Shown piece by piece: positions 43,542-54,783 of a DNA stretch of 64,000 bases (positions are counted from its first letter, which is position 1; each line of letters starts with the position of its first letter). The notes beneath the pieces are model-generated. The model had not been told where the DNA came from. It did no database searches and was given only the letters and a program-made list of their open reading frames with translations. Both the position numbers and the translations under genes were made by a program. The stretch covers positions 16,642,667 to 16,706,666 of the forward strand of contig NC_079971.1 in NCBI RefSeq assembly GCF_029852145.1, read 5' to 3'. The stretch comes from Microplitis mediator (taxonomy: Eukaryota; Arthropoda; Insecta; Hymenoptera; Braconidae).

Positions 43542-45991
43542 TTAGACTGTGCCAAATGAAATCGATATTTTTTTTTCTTCGGTTCCATACGAAAATTAGG
43601 TTGTCTCACTAAAAAAAAAAAATCCTGAAAAAATTTCCGCTCGATATTTCTATTTTTCAGTTAGCGCTCGCGTAAATAAGAATTTTCTAATAAAATTGTT
43701 TTTTAACGCAACTTAATATTTTACAACTCATTAAATATAACTGATTAAAAAATGGCCAAGGTGCCTACATTTTGTAGGGAATTCAATTCTCTACAAAAGA
43801 AACTTTTGATCGAATGAAAAACATCAGCCAATTTTTTTCTGCAGCCATTTGATCCTAATTTTTTTTCAAAATTTACATTTATATTTACTATTAAACGCTT
43901 AGAAAACTATGTTGCTATGTATGAAACTTATTGAATTCAATTTCTCTAGGAACCTTTATGATCCCAAGGAATAGTTTTTATACTTAAAGTAATAAAACTA
44001 ACATTAAACTATTGATATTATCGATATTTCTAACAAGACTTTTTCTTCGTTTTGACATTTTTCGCATTTAATCTTTCTAATAATTTTTATCTGCATTAGA
44101 ATATCGTCCATAATTGTAATTTTAAAATTCTCATACTGCTTATCAAAAATTATTACTTTATTGATAAAAATATACATTGTTTATAATAATAAAATACCCA
44201 TAAAAATTCAATTAAAGAAAAAATTGATGTTCTAATGTGCAGAAAATTTTCTTTCAATTCTGTTACGAGTTTTTAAGAGTTTATGATATGTCAGGAGACC
44301 CTATTGCGAATATAAATTGTACTTGCTCCAAACTAATTAATTAATTAGTTAATTAATCAATTAATTGATAAATTAAATAATGTCTACTACAAGTTGTTGC
44401 TGCCCGTTGTAGGCAACTTTCAGATTGTTTGCAATAGGTTCTCTTGACAAATCATTATCTCTTAATAACTAGTAACAGAATCGATAAAAACTTTTCTGCA
44501 CAATTAGAACATCACTTTTTCCTTTATTTAAATTTTTATAAGTATTTTATTGTGATAAACAATGTATATTTTTATCAATAAAGTAATAATTTTTGATCAG
44601 CAGTATGAGAATCTCAAAATCACAATTACGAACGATATTCTAATGCAGAAAAAAATTACTAGAAAGATTGAATGCAAAAAATGTCAAAACGAAGAAAAAG
44701 TCTTGTTAGAAATATCGTTAATATCAATAGTTTAATGTTAGTTTTATTACTTTAAGTATGAAAACTATTCCTTGAGATCATAAAGGTTCCTAAAGAAATT
44801 GAATTCAATAAGTTTTATACATAGCAACATAGTTTTCTAAGCGTTTAATAGTAAATATAAATGTAAATTTTGAAAAAAAATCGGTCTGTCAGTTGACCCT
44901 GCGGGCCAGCCCCAAAACTTCCCGCAGTTTTCGAGCTCGTTGAGCTCGAAAACATTATTGTGAATACATTTTCGAGCTCTTCGAGCTCAGAAATACTTTT
45001 TTTATGCCATTGTTTTGTAAAAAACCATTTTTTAGCATTTTCTTCTCCCACGATATCTCGCGAACGAATTAACCGATTTTGATGGTTGAGGTGGCAATCG
45101 ACGCGTTTTATCAAGTTCTGAAGCTGATCAAATTTTGGATTCGATTTATCGAGTCGTTTTTGAGAAATTTCAAAAAAACCAAGGAAAAATTTTTTTTTGA
45201 ATTCTTTCGTCAACGGTTTCTCTTGAACGAATGAACCGATTTTGATGGTTGAGGTGGCATTCGACGCGGCTTATAAAGTTTTAGAGCTGATTTAATTTTG
45301 AAATCAATCCATCGAGCAAATTAAAAGTTATCCAAATAAAACATTTTCGAAAAAATTTTATTTTTGAAATATCTCTGAACGCACTCTACCGATTAAGTTC
45401 GAATTTTTACGGCTTCAAGACATTAACAAGGCGCGTTGAATGACACCTCAACGATCAAAATCGGTTCATCCGTTCAAGAGTTATGAATATTTACATACAT
45501 ACATACGTACGTACGTACACACATACGTACACTCGGACATCATCGTGAAATTAGTCAAGATAGCTTCCTAAGACCTCGAAACGTCGACATCTGATGGAAA
45601 TTCGATTTTCGTAAATCGGACCAAAACCAATAACTTCCCGAATTTTTGAAAATTTACAATTTTCTTAGCGGGAAGTTAAAAATTAGGATCAAATGGCTGC
45701 AGAAGAAAATTGGCTGATGTTTTTCATTCGATCAAAAGTTCCTTTTGTAGAGAATTAAATTCCCTACAAAATGGCACATTGGCCATTTTTTAATCAGTTA
45801 TATTTAATGAGTTGTAAAATATTAAGTTGGGTTAAAAAACAATTTTATTAGAAAATTCTTATTTACGCGAGCTCTAACTGAAAAATAGACATATCGAGCT
45901 GAAATTTTTTCAGGATTTTTTTTTTTAGTGAGACAACCTACTTTTCGTATGGGACCAAAAAAAAATATCGATTTCATTTGGCACAGTCTAA
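43542..45991. mobile_element. Foldback element, TTAGACTGTGCC ends, with R1 in one arm
   Basis: TTAGACTGTGCCAAATGAAA at 43542 is matched by its inverse ending at 45991, between TATATA runs. The arms pair from 43542 to about 44335 with 45991 back to 45682 and 44874 back to about 44440. The interruption 44875-45681 is a composite R1 repeat. The centre contains TTAATTAATTAGTTAATTAA. Noncoding. Confidence 0.8.
44875..45681 (+). mobile_element. Composite repeat R1 inserted in the foldback
   Basis: It begins TCGGTCTGTCAGTTGACCC, contains CGAGCTCGTTGAGCTCGAAA, continues with ACCGATTTTGATGGTTGAGG and a short CATA/CGTA tract at 45492-45528, and ends TTTTCTTAGCGGGAAGTT. Its removal restores the pairing of the foldback arms, giving exact borders for the family. 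Confidence 0.8.
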
Positions 45992-46063
45992 TATATATAT
46001 ATATTAGGGTGCTTTACCCATATAACAGTCTTGTAAAAGTCTGGCGCAAGCCTGGTCTCAGAT

Positions 46064-47370
46064 CTCCTAGTTGTCTATGTCTTTATATGACCCTGTATCT
46101 TGCTACAGACACTGGTCCAAAGATTTATATTTCAAGTCTTGCGCAAGACTTGTTAGAAAACTTTGTGTAATGTTATACTCCAAGAATTGTACAAGAATCT
46201 TGAACATATCTTGCCCAAGATCTATTGATCAAGTTAACTTCGGCAAATCTTGCACCAGAAGCTATCTGCAGATGCTTGGGCAGATCTTGCGCCAGATCTG
46301 CTCAAGGCGTGTCATATTACACTGTCTATCTCACTCCTGTCTCTCTCACTTTATCCCCTCTATTGGTACACGTTACCAAAGCTCAGCAGTACTCAATTGA
46401 AATTATATATATATTGAAAACTAAATATAGTTTTTAAACGAAGAGATTCAATATTTTTGCATTGATTGAATTATAAATTTGTTAATAAAATACTTTTTTG
46501 CAAGGCGTACTTTTCGATTAGTTAATAAAATTTATTATTGAGTGTAAAATAAACAAAAATATTTAAATTTTCAATTAATTTAAAAAAGAAAACTATCTTT
46601 AAATCTCAATTACTGTTTAAAAAATAGAAATTTAGGTTCATTAATTAAAGATTTATTATTTTTAAATTTAATAAATCATACTATATCGTTAATGAAAATT
46701 AGTTCAAATAAAACTTTTATACTTACAACATTCAGTCAGTTTTTTTTTTTTTTGACACGCAGACAAACATTATTTCTATTTTAACGTTAGTTGAAGAATT
46801 AAACACTAACGTTCAGTAATTTCGTGAAAGTGTTATACCCCTAACTAGTAATTAAAATAATTTTTTTATTCAATGCACTCGACTATATATTTAAAAGACC
46901 AATATTATCGATGTTATGGATAATTTGATTATGAGCTTATAAATATGCAAATCGATCTTGAGATTACTTACGGCACTTATTATTTAAAAAATAAACTACG
47001 TATTAAAAAAGTTTTTTCGTCAAATTATAATTTCAATTGAGTACCGCTGAGCTTTGGTAACGTGTGCCAATAGAGGGGATAAAGTGAGAGAGACAGGAGT
47101 GAGATAGACAGTGTAATATGACACGCCTTGAGCAGATCTGGCGCAAGATATGCCCAAGCATCTGCAGATAGCTTCTGGTGCAAGATTTGCCGAAGTTAAC
47201 TTGATCAATAGATCTTGGGCAAGATATGTTCAAGATTCTTGTACAATTCTTGGAGTATAACATTACACAAAGTTTTCTAACAAGTCTTGCGCAAGACTTG
47301 AAATATAAATCTTTGGACCAGTGTCTGTAGCAAGATACAGGGTCATATAAAGACATAGACAACTAGGAGC
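46064..47370. mobile_element. Foldback element, CAAGATC words, near-identical 346 bp arms
   Basis: The left arm 46064-46411 and right arm 47025-47370 are inverse copies with very few differences by eye, around a loop of about 610 bp. The arms are written in CTTGCGCAAGACTTG, CTTGCCCAAGATC and CAGATCTTGCGCCAGATCTG dyads. A TTAGGGTGCTTTACCC sequence at 46004 may be the true left end. Matching frames in both arms are artefacts. Confidence 0.8.
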
Positions 47371-47591
47371 ATAACATTTATTTTTGTCTTGACGTTAGTA
47401 GTTAAAATTTTGATCTAATTAATAAATAAAATTAATCTTTTTTGTCCAACAAATAATTAAAATAGATTTAAGTAAAAAATTTTTCTTCTAATTAATTGAA
47501 GACTTGAATTAATAGATTCTTGCGAAATTGAAAATGATAATCAATACAATTGCATTTGTTATTTTTTCAATTCATATTTAAGATTATTTAA

Positions 47592-47884
47592 CCCGGGAAA
47601 AAATGTTTTTATAAAATTTTGTACAATTTTATAAAATTTTACAAAATTTTAGTACTAACATTTTATAAAATTTTATACTGAAAATGGCCTGGTAAAATTT
47701 TATCAAATTTTATAAAGTTTTATAAAATTTTATGAAGTCTTATAAAAATTTATAAAATTTTATAAAACTTTGTAAAATTCCATAAAATTTTACCAGGCCA
47801 TTTTCAGTATAAAGTTTTATAAAATTTTGTAAAATTTTATAAAATTTTATAAAGTTTTATAAAATGATTTTTTTTTTTCCGGGA
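47592..47884. mobile_element. CCCGGG-ended hairpin, TATAAAATTTTATA words
   Basis: It starts CCCGGGAAAAAATGTTTTT and ends AAATGATTTTTTTTTTTCC then GGGA. The two halves pair (CTGAAAATGGCCTGGTAAAA with its inverse near 47785-47805). The interior repeats TTTATAAAATTTTAT throughout. It directly precedes the 5S-derived segment 2. Confidence 0.7.
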
Positions 47885-47886
47885 CG

Positions 47887-47975
47887 GGTCATCCATCCAA
47901 TTAATGGCCAACCTCGATGCTGCTTAACTTTTGTCATTGAAGAATCGTAGTCTGCTCCGCTCGTCTATTGGTCAC
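47887..47975 (-). pseudogene. 5S rRNA-derived segment 2
   Basis: The minus strand reads AAAGTTAAGCAGCATCGAGG and TTGGATGGATGACCC, the A-box and C-box equivalents of 5S rRNA. The tail sequence beyond (to about 48290) resembles that after segment 3. Confidence 0.65.
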
Positions 47976-48019
47976 TTGTAGCTTAGAAACATTCGTGGCT
48001 GTATTTATGATTACTCATG

Positions 48020-48820
48020 AATTCTTATCAGCCATATTTCATAGTATTAATTTATAATTATATATAAAAAAAAGATTTGAATAATTCAACTATCGACTGT
48101 TTAATGGACATAAAATTTTAAAATTAATTAAATTTATTGATTTTTCATGATTTTTATTTGTGAATTAATGACGAAACCTTTGAACTTTTTCTTGAGTAAT
48201 GACGATTTAATTTGAATTGCTAGTTGACAAAATAAAAGTTTAAAAACATTAAATTCAAAATTATCACATTATGTAAAATATATATAAATATGTAAGAGAA
48301 AGGGGTGGCGGGGGTAGGCAAAACGAGGTACTTCTAAAATATTATAAAAAAAATTTTTTTTTTTAAATCTATTATAACCATCCCAAAATTACTTTTGTAA
48401 ATATAATTGAGCATTATTTTGAATTTTTTTCGTTAAACTTTTTCAAGAATCAAGTGCCGGTCGAAAAATGTTAAAGACTTTTGTATTATGATAAAAACTA
48501 TTAAAAACTTTTTTATCTTCCTTTGCATCCAATAATTGTGTGAAATATAATTTTTCTTAATGGAAATAACTTACAAAAAATTTTAATAAAATCAAACTTA
48601 TTCAATATTCGGAATTTTTTTTTTCTACATTTTTCTGGGGGTACCCTGCATATATTTAGGTAGTCAATTATATTTTTTATAATATAATTTTCATATTTGT
48701 TTATCACCATATTTTGCCCACAAAAATGAAATTTTTTTTTATGGCCATTGAAAATTTTATCTATTTACGTCGAATTTCTAACAATTTTTATAATAATTTG
48801 TAATAAACTTTATAAAATTG
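48020..48820. other. AT-rich core of the CCCGGG family and unassigned sequence
   Basis: 48168-48290 (CGAAACCTTTGAACTTTTTC, GAGTAATGACGATTTAATTT) matches 51585-51700, so it is part of the family core. The rest has no recognised feature. Confidence 0.45.
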
Positions 48821-49746
48821 TGTGAAATTTTATCAAATTTTACAAAATGCTACCCTACACTAGATGCAATAGTGGCATCAAGTTCTCTAAAGTTTTATGA
48901 AATATTATAAAATTTTATAAAATTGTATAAATTTGTATAAGATTTTATAAGATCGCATATAATTTTATGAAATCGTATACAACTTTATAAAATTTTATAA
49001 AATTTCATCTACATATTACTTCTCTTCTAAGGACTTACTTCATAAAATTATATAAAATTGTATAAGATTGTATAAAATTTTATATAATTTTATGAAATCG
49101 GATAAAACTTTATAAAATTTCATACAATTATACCAAATTTCATTCAATTATTACTTCCCTCACTAAGATCTTACTTTATAAAATTTTATAAGATTGTATA
49201 AAAATTTATATAATTTTATGAAATTGTATAAAAGTTTATACAATTTCATAAAATCTTATAAAATTTCGTACAATTATATAAAATTTTATCTAATTATGAC
49301 TTCCCTTTTAAGATCTTACCATATAAAATTTTATAAAATTTTATAAAATTCTATGAAATTTGATAAAATTATATAAAATTCTATGAAATTTCGCTGTACA
49401 GTCTTATAAAATTGTATAAAATTTTATATAATTTTATACAATTGTGTAAAACTTTATAAAATTTTGTTATATTTTATACAATTTTATAAAATGTCATACA
49501 ATTTTATAAAATTACATTTATTTATTACGTTCCTTACTCAGATCTTACTTGATAAAATTTTAGAAGATTTCATAAAATTTTATAAGATTTTATAAAATTG
49601 TATAAAATATTATAAAATTTTATAAAATTGTATGAATTTTTATGAAATTTTGCTGTAAAATCTTATAAAATCTTACAAAATTTTATAAAATTGTGTAAAA
49701 TTTTATATTATTTTATAAAATTTTATAAAAACATTTTTTCCCGGGT
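48820..49746. mobile_element. TATAAAATTTTATA word array, right end of CCCGGG element
   Basis: About 900 bp of degenerate TTTTATAAAATTGTATAAAA units interrupted by phrases such as CTTCTCTTCTAAGGACTTAC and CTTCCCTCACTAAGATCTTA at intervals near 150 bp. It ends AAAACATTTTTTCCCGGG at 49746, the inverse of the start at 47592. Confidence 0.75.
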
Positions 49747-49959
49747 AATTGTTAAATTTGCTTGTAATTTATAACTAGAATTCGTTTAATTCGTTATTAC
49801 AAAAAAATCTAACAACCAAATCGACATTGAATTAAAATAATATTTTATTTTTTACAAACCCGACTTTTTCTGGCACGTAGTCCAGTCGGGACGATAGCCA
49901 ATAAGAAAAAAAAATCCTGAGTTTTTAAAAGATGTTAAGAATCGTCGTAACCTGAACGA

Positions 49960-50032
49960 GACAGGTTAGTCTAGTGGACAGCGGTTGTGCTTCATAATAC
50001 GACGGTCGTGGGTTCGAGACCCGTCACGGGTA
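49960..50032 (+). tRNA. tRNA-like sequence (Met-CAT-like), pseudogene or SINE head
   Basis: A-box TAGTCTAGTGG at 49967, B-box GGTTCGAGACC at 50011, T arm GTGGG-TTCGAGA-CCCGT, and an anticodon region CTTCATAA centred on CAT. The 5' and 3' acceptor halves (GACAGGT and CACGGGT) do not pair well and the anticodon loop is one base too long, so a functional tRNA is doubtful. No CCA or SINE tail was recognised. Confidence 0.55.
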
Positions 50033-50149
50033 AAATTTCAATCGTGCTTTTCAGCCAGTAAACATTAACTGTCCATCAATTCTAACAAAATAAATTAATT
50101 TAAAATTGAATTATCATTATTTTAATTTTTTTTTTTCAATAATTCTAGA

Positions 50150-50390
50150 GATTGTGCTTGATCAGGACTGATCATGCTTGGTTAAACATGATTATGCTTG
50201 CTCAAGCATGATCATGCCTGAATATTCGCCAGCCGTGAGTATGCGTGATCATGCATGAGAAAGCATAATCATACCCGGCCAAGCATAATCACGCACGCTC
50301 ATGGCTGGCGAATATTCAGGCATGATCATGCTTGAGCAAGCATAATCATGTTTGACCAAGCCTGATCAGATCTGATGATTTTTTCCCAGG
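50150..50390. mobile_element. GATCATGCTTGAGCAAGC hairpin
   Basis: A near-perfect inverted repeat centred at about 50268 (GAATATTCGCCAGCC against GGCTGGCGAATATTC), written in GATCATGC, GCTTGAGCAAGC and CATAATCATG words. The right end is GATGATTTTTTCCCAGG, like the CCCGGG ends. It truncates the Tigger fragment that follows. Confidence 0.75.
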
Positions 50391-50720
50391 TCATCATTGG
50401 AGGAAACCGTTAAAAATCAAGAAGATGATCTCGTTGGGAATAAATACATAACTGCGTTTCAAATAAGTTTTGACGATTACGTTACGTGTGATGATGAAGT
50501 TGCTACAGCGGGGACATTGACGGACCAAGAAATAATTGACGCATTTTTAAACACTGCCGAAGTTGAAGATGATGAAAATGCAGATCCAAATGATCTAACA
50601 CCAGATCCACCAATCTCAATCAGTGGCGCCAGGAAAGCTGTCAATGATTTACGAGCATTCATTGAGCGTTGTGAAGACATTAACGACGAGATTTTCTCTT
50701 CTTTACATAACATTGAATGA
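50391..50720 (+). pseudogene. Tigger/pogo transposase, C-terminal fragment
   Basis: About 108 codons: SSLEETVKNQEDD, LTDQEIIDAFLNTAE, an acidic stretch (EVEDDENADPND) and ISISGARKAVNDLRAF then EIFSSLHNIE before the stop. This acidic linker followed by a short helical C-terminus ending in FSSLHxIE is typical of pogo/Tigger transposases (DDE_1 family), as also in TIGD and jerky proteins. The DNA-binding and catalytic parts are missing, cut off by the hairpin at 50150-50390. Confidence 0.7.
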
Positions 50721-50999
50721 ATAATTGATGTAGAAAATAAAAAATGCATGAAACGAAAAAAAATTACTGAGTTTTTCTTAAAAAATTGAATTTACTTAAA
50801 GAAATAAATCAATAAATGTCACTTCTATTGAATTAAATGTATCTTCTTTTACTCAAGTTACCAAAATCGATAAACCTCGTTAAGTTAAAAATTTTATTTT
50901 AATAACCTCTCTAACTTAAACTCTTGATAAATAAAAAAATCGATAACTCAAATGTTTTAACGTTTCCCTTGAATTTTAACTTATCGAGGTTCTACTGTA
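50721..50999 (+). mobile_element. 3' end of the Tigger element with terminal repeat
   Basis: Noncoding tail ending AACTTATCGAGGTTCTACTG at 50997 followed by TA. The inverse (CAGTAGAACCTCGATAAGTT) is a standard Tigger-type end with TA target. An AATAAA-like signal lies near 50804. Confidence 0.7.
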
Positions 51000-51115
51000 T
51001 AAGACTTTATACGTTATTATAGGAATCTATATGATTATATAAGATTTTGTAAAGTCATGTAAGTTTTTATCGGACCAACTTCGTTATAAAACTTTATATG
51101 ATTTATATGTGATCA

Positions 51116-51690
51116 CCCGGGAAAAAATGATTTTGCCTAATCATATATGATCATGCATAATTGTCTATATATGATCAGATCCAAAAATTGGCCAGGTCTG
51201 ATCATACATAACTTGATCTGTTTATACATGATCATATATGATTATATATAATCATGCATGAACGAATATAGTCATTTTTAGAATCTCATTTAGAATATCT
51301 GTAAATTATTAATTAAGTAGTTTAATTAGGATTTATTGTCTTCATCAATATCAATGTCGGTTAAAATTAAATAAAAAAAAAAAAAAAAATTATTAACCAT
51401 CGACAATTATTTTACTACGAGGTCACCCATCCAATTAATTTCCAACGCCGATGCTGCTTAACTTTGGTTATCGATGGTTTGTAGTCTGATCCGCTAGTCT
51501 GTTATACACTTACAATTAAGAAACGTTTATGGCATTACTTAACTCAAATATTCAAATTGATACTTTATACTTTTAAATTACTGCCGAATCCTTTGAACAT
51601 TTTTTAAGTATTGGGGATTTAAATTTGATTGATAGTTAACAGAATAAAAATTTAATAACATTGATATTAAAAAATTGTCATATTATTTAA

Positions 51691-51728
<38 letters not shown>

Positions 51729-53124
51729 AATATTTATAGGTTTCATATCAATGAAATCTGATCAGATTTAATCATAGACATATATAACTACATATAGGTT
51801 TATATCAGTCACGTCTGATCAGATCTAATTATATATAGGCCTATATCTAATTATATATGGGTTTGTATCAATCATGTCTGATCAGATCTAATCATGTATA
51901 GACTTATATATGATCATATATGGGATTATAACAGCTAGGTATGATTATATCTAATTATATATAGACTTATAGATGATCAGATCTGATCATATATAGACTC
52001 ATATATGGTTATATATGGAGTTATAACAGCCAGGTATGATTATATCTAATTATATATAGACTAGGGTGGCTCATTTGAAACGACTATTTTTTTTTTTTTG
52101 GTCCATTGACGGAATATTGTTCTAGACATAAAAAAAAAATTTTCCACAAAATTTGAGCCCTTAATTTTAATTTTAACAACTCGCTAATTGAATTTGAAAT
52201 TTTCCCATTCATTTAGCATGTAAAGTGGAGGTTTTTTTTTTTAATTATCTATAGCTCTGCTGCATTTCACGTTATTTTACTGTCCATAGGCAGAACTTGT
52301 AGGGGAACCTTTATACTTCAAAAGTTCCTACAGTAAAATTTATGTGACAGGAACGGGGTCAGAGTTAAAAAATGTAAAAGTCGATTTTTAGCGATTTTTG
52401 CGTATTTTTTGAGTTTTTCGTAGAAAATATTGTAGTTACCGTAAAAAGTAAATGACAAATTTGTAGGAAATGAAATTCGCTACAAAAAAGGTCCTGTAAG
52501 CCAAGGCTGTAAAATCTGTTGTTTCTGAAATAAATTGAATTATACATATGAAAATTCAAGATATCTTTGCAGTATATGATTTGTTAAATTAATAATTTAA
52601 TTTTCATTTATTAAATGTTTTTTTTGGACATATATAGACTTATGTCTGATTATATATGGGGTCATAACAGCCAGGTATGATCATATATATGAACATATAT
52701 AATCATATATGATTAGGCAAAATCATTTTTTCCCGGGATAACAGCCAGGTATGATCAGATCTAACTATATATAGACTTATATATAAATAGATCTGATCAT
52801 ATATAGACTTATGTATGATTATATATGGGGTCATAACAGCCAGGTATGATCATATCTAATTATACATAGACTTATATATAATCAGATCTGATCAGATCTA
52901 ATTATATATAGACTTATTATATATAATCAGATCTGATTATATATAGACTTATATATGGGCTTATAACAGCCAGGTATGATCAGATCTAATTATGTATGGG
53001 GTCATATATAATTATATATAATTATATATGACCCCATATATAATCATGCATGATTATATATAACTTCATATATGATTAGGTAAAATCATTTTTTCCGGGG
53101 CATATAAGAACTTTTTTTCCCGGG
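51116..53124. mobile_element. CCCGGG-family element, ATCATATATGAT words, with 5S core
   Basis: It starts CCCGGGAAAAAATGATTTTG at 51116. Right-end sequences of the same type occur at 52732-52737, about 53098 and 53119-53124, so copies are nested or tandem. Both sides are made of TATATGATCATAT, AGATCTAATTATATATAGAC and CAGCCAGGTATGATC words. The middle carries the 5S-derived segment and the shared core. Inside, 52058-52630 looks like a separate insertion starting TAGGGTGGCTCATTTGAA. Noncoding. Confidence 0.65.
51421..51510 (-). pseudogene. 5S rRNA-derived segment 3 (clearest)
   Basis: The minus strand reads CCAAAGTTAAGCAGCATCGG and ATTGGATGGGTGACC, a close match to the internal control region of animal 5S rRNA (A-box and C-box at their normal distance). 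Upstream sequence that should be the 5' third of 5S is only weakly similar. Not a complete gene. Confidence 0.7.
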
Positions 53125-54302
53125 ATGTTTTAAAACTTGCTAATATTGATAATTGTACAATCGGAAAATCCTTGGGAAAATAGAGATATTTGAACTCTTT
53201 CATAACTGTTGTCTCATTTTCTCTTTTTTTTTGTTATTGAAAATATCCCAACAACGATATAGAGTATTTAAAAAAAAATGATAAATTTTTTAGAATTTCT
53301 AAGAGAATATTGTTGTTTTATTTTCATAAAGAAAGTTGATAAAGAGTTGTCATGTGCGCTTTTAGAACCGTCATATAACGGTATTAAAGTTAACTAAGAA
53401 TCAACTGTTAAACAACTAGATAAAAACTGTAAATTAAATCGTATAAAATAGAGTTAATAAACAGTTAATACCGAATCTTTACTTGGTCTAATTTACATGT
53501 GGAAATAGTTTTTTAACGCATGGAAAGCTGCTTATAAACTATTATTTAACTGTAAAAATACTATACAAAAGCTATCTATAAACGATTGTAAAACAAGTTA
53601 ATAACAATATGAAGTGTGTTTTAAAACGGCCGAGTCTTTCCAAACTAAAAAAAAAAAGGTCCGTTATAGCTTACTACCCTGAATGTGTAAATATTCACGA
53701 ATCAAAAGTGATCCGTTCAAGAATACTTTGTAAACTTTGATGATTATCACAAGTTTTCTTTCCTCCAATCCCAAAGTATTATCTTTTTCTTTAGAGAAGG
53801 AATCCAGATAATCAATTTATTTCTATTCCATATTATAAAGCACCTATTTTACTAATACAGGATATTGGTTGAAATCATTAATCTTACTATTTATGAGAAA
53901 TTAGGAAAGTATCTAAATAATAAGACAGAAATTTTAATAATACTTCTACCATATTTTTCACCATTCTGCGATGTAAAAAAAAATTAAACGACATTTTTGT
54001 ATCTCCACTAGGCTAAAAAATTTCTGATTATCGTGATATAGAAAAAAATCTAATATATTCAATCGGAAAACAATCGACCTTCTATTTATCTCAACTGTTT
54101 TTTAACTGGTAATTTACCGTAAGGTATTACTTATACTCTAGTTATTAACAGAAATTTTTTCAATTGAGTAATTATTCATTAACTGTTTCTTCATTGGTTT
54201 TTTACCGTTTAAGAACGGATTGGATGAAGTATTATAATTGTTTAATAACGATTTTAAAACAGTTTAAAAAAAAGTTCAATTTCAAAGGAATAATCATTAT
54301 TG
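53125..54302. other. AACCGTT/AACTGTT-word sequence, left side
   Basis: From about 53370 the text repeats AACTGTTAAACAAC, GTTAATAAACAGTTAATAC, AACTGTTTTTTAAC and ACCGTTTAAGAAC in both orientations. It continues after the CACTG element at 55076-55165 (AACCGTTAAAAAACCGTT), so one word element seems split by the other. No gene. Confidence 0.45.
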
Positions 54303-54717
54303 CACTGTAAAAAATTCGCGGAGTGAATGCGGATTAAATCCGGAGTGAATGGGGGGTGAATGAATTTTTAATTATCCACTCCCCTCGGAGTGAAATTCAC
54401 TCCGCAGGGGAGTTTTCGCGGAGTAGATAATTTCTTAATAATTTAATCCCTCCGGAGTGAAATTCACTCCGGAACGGAGTTTTGAAAATATTATTAATAA
54501 AACATAACTCCACATAATAAAATCGAAGTAAAAATTCGCGTATTACGTTATTGATCAGCTGATATGCACACACATACACACATACATATTTAGGCACACA
54601 CGCGCACTCGCACACACACGCACGCACACATTTGCACACACGCACACATTTGTACACACGAACACATTTGCACACACGCACACATTTGTACACACGTTCG
54701 CACACACACACACGCGG

Positions 54718-54783
<66 letters not shown>

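Noticed and set aside
46071..47362. Two nearly identical 109-codon frames on opposite strands
   Set aside because: Mirror frames of the inverted arms; no domain and no sign of coding use.
48820..49746. AT-rich replication origin or matrix attachment region
   Set aside because: The sequence is better explained as the word array of an element with CCCGGG ends; composition alone is not evidence.
50150..50390. CRISPR-like array of GATCATGC repeats
   Set aside because: No constant spacers or direct repeats of fixed length; it is a single hairpin in a eukaryotic context.
42247..51510. Functional 5S rRNA genes
   Set aside because: Only the internal promoter portion is conserved; the 5' third and 3' end are missing or diverged.
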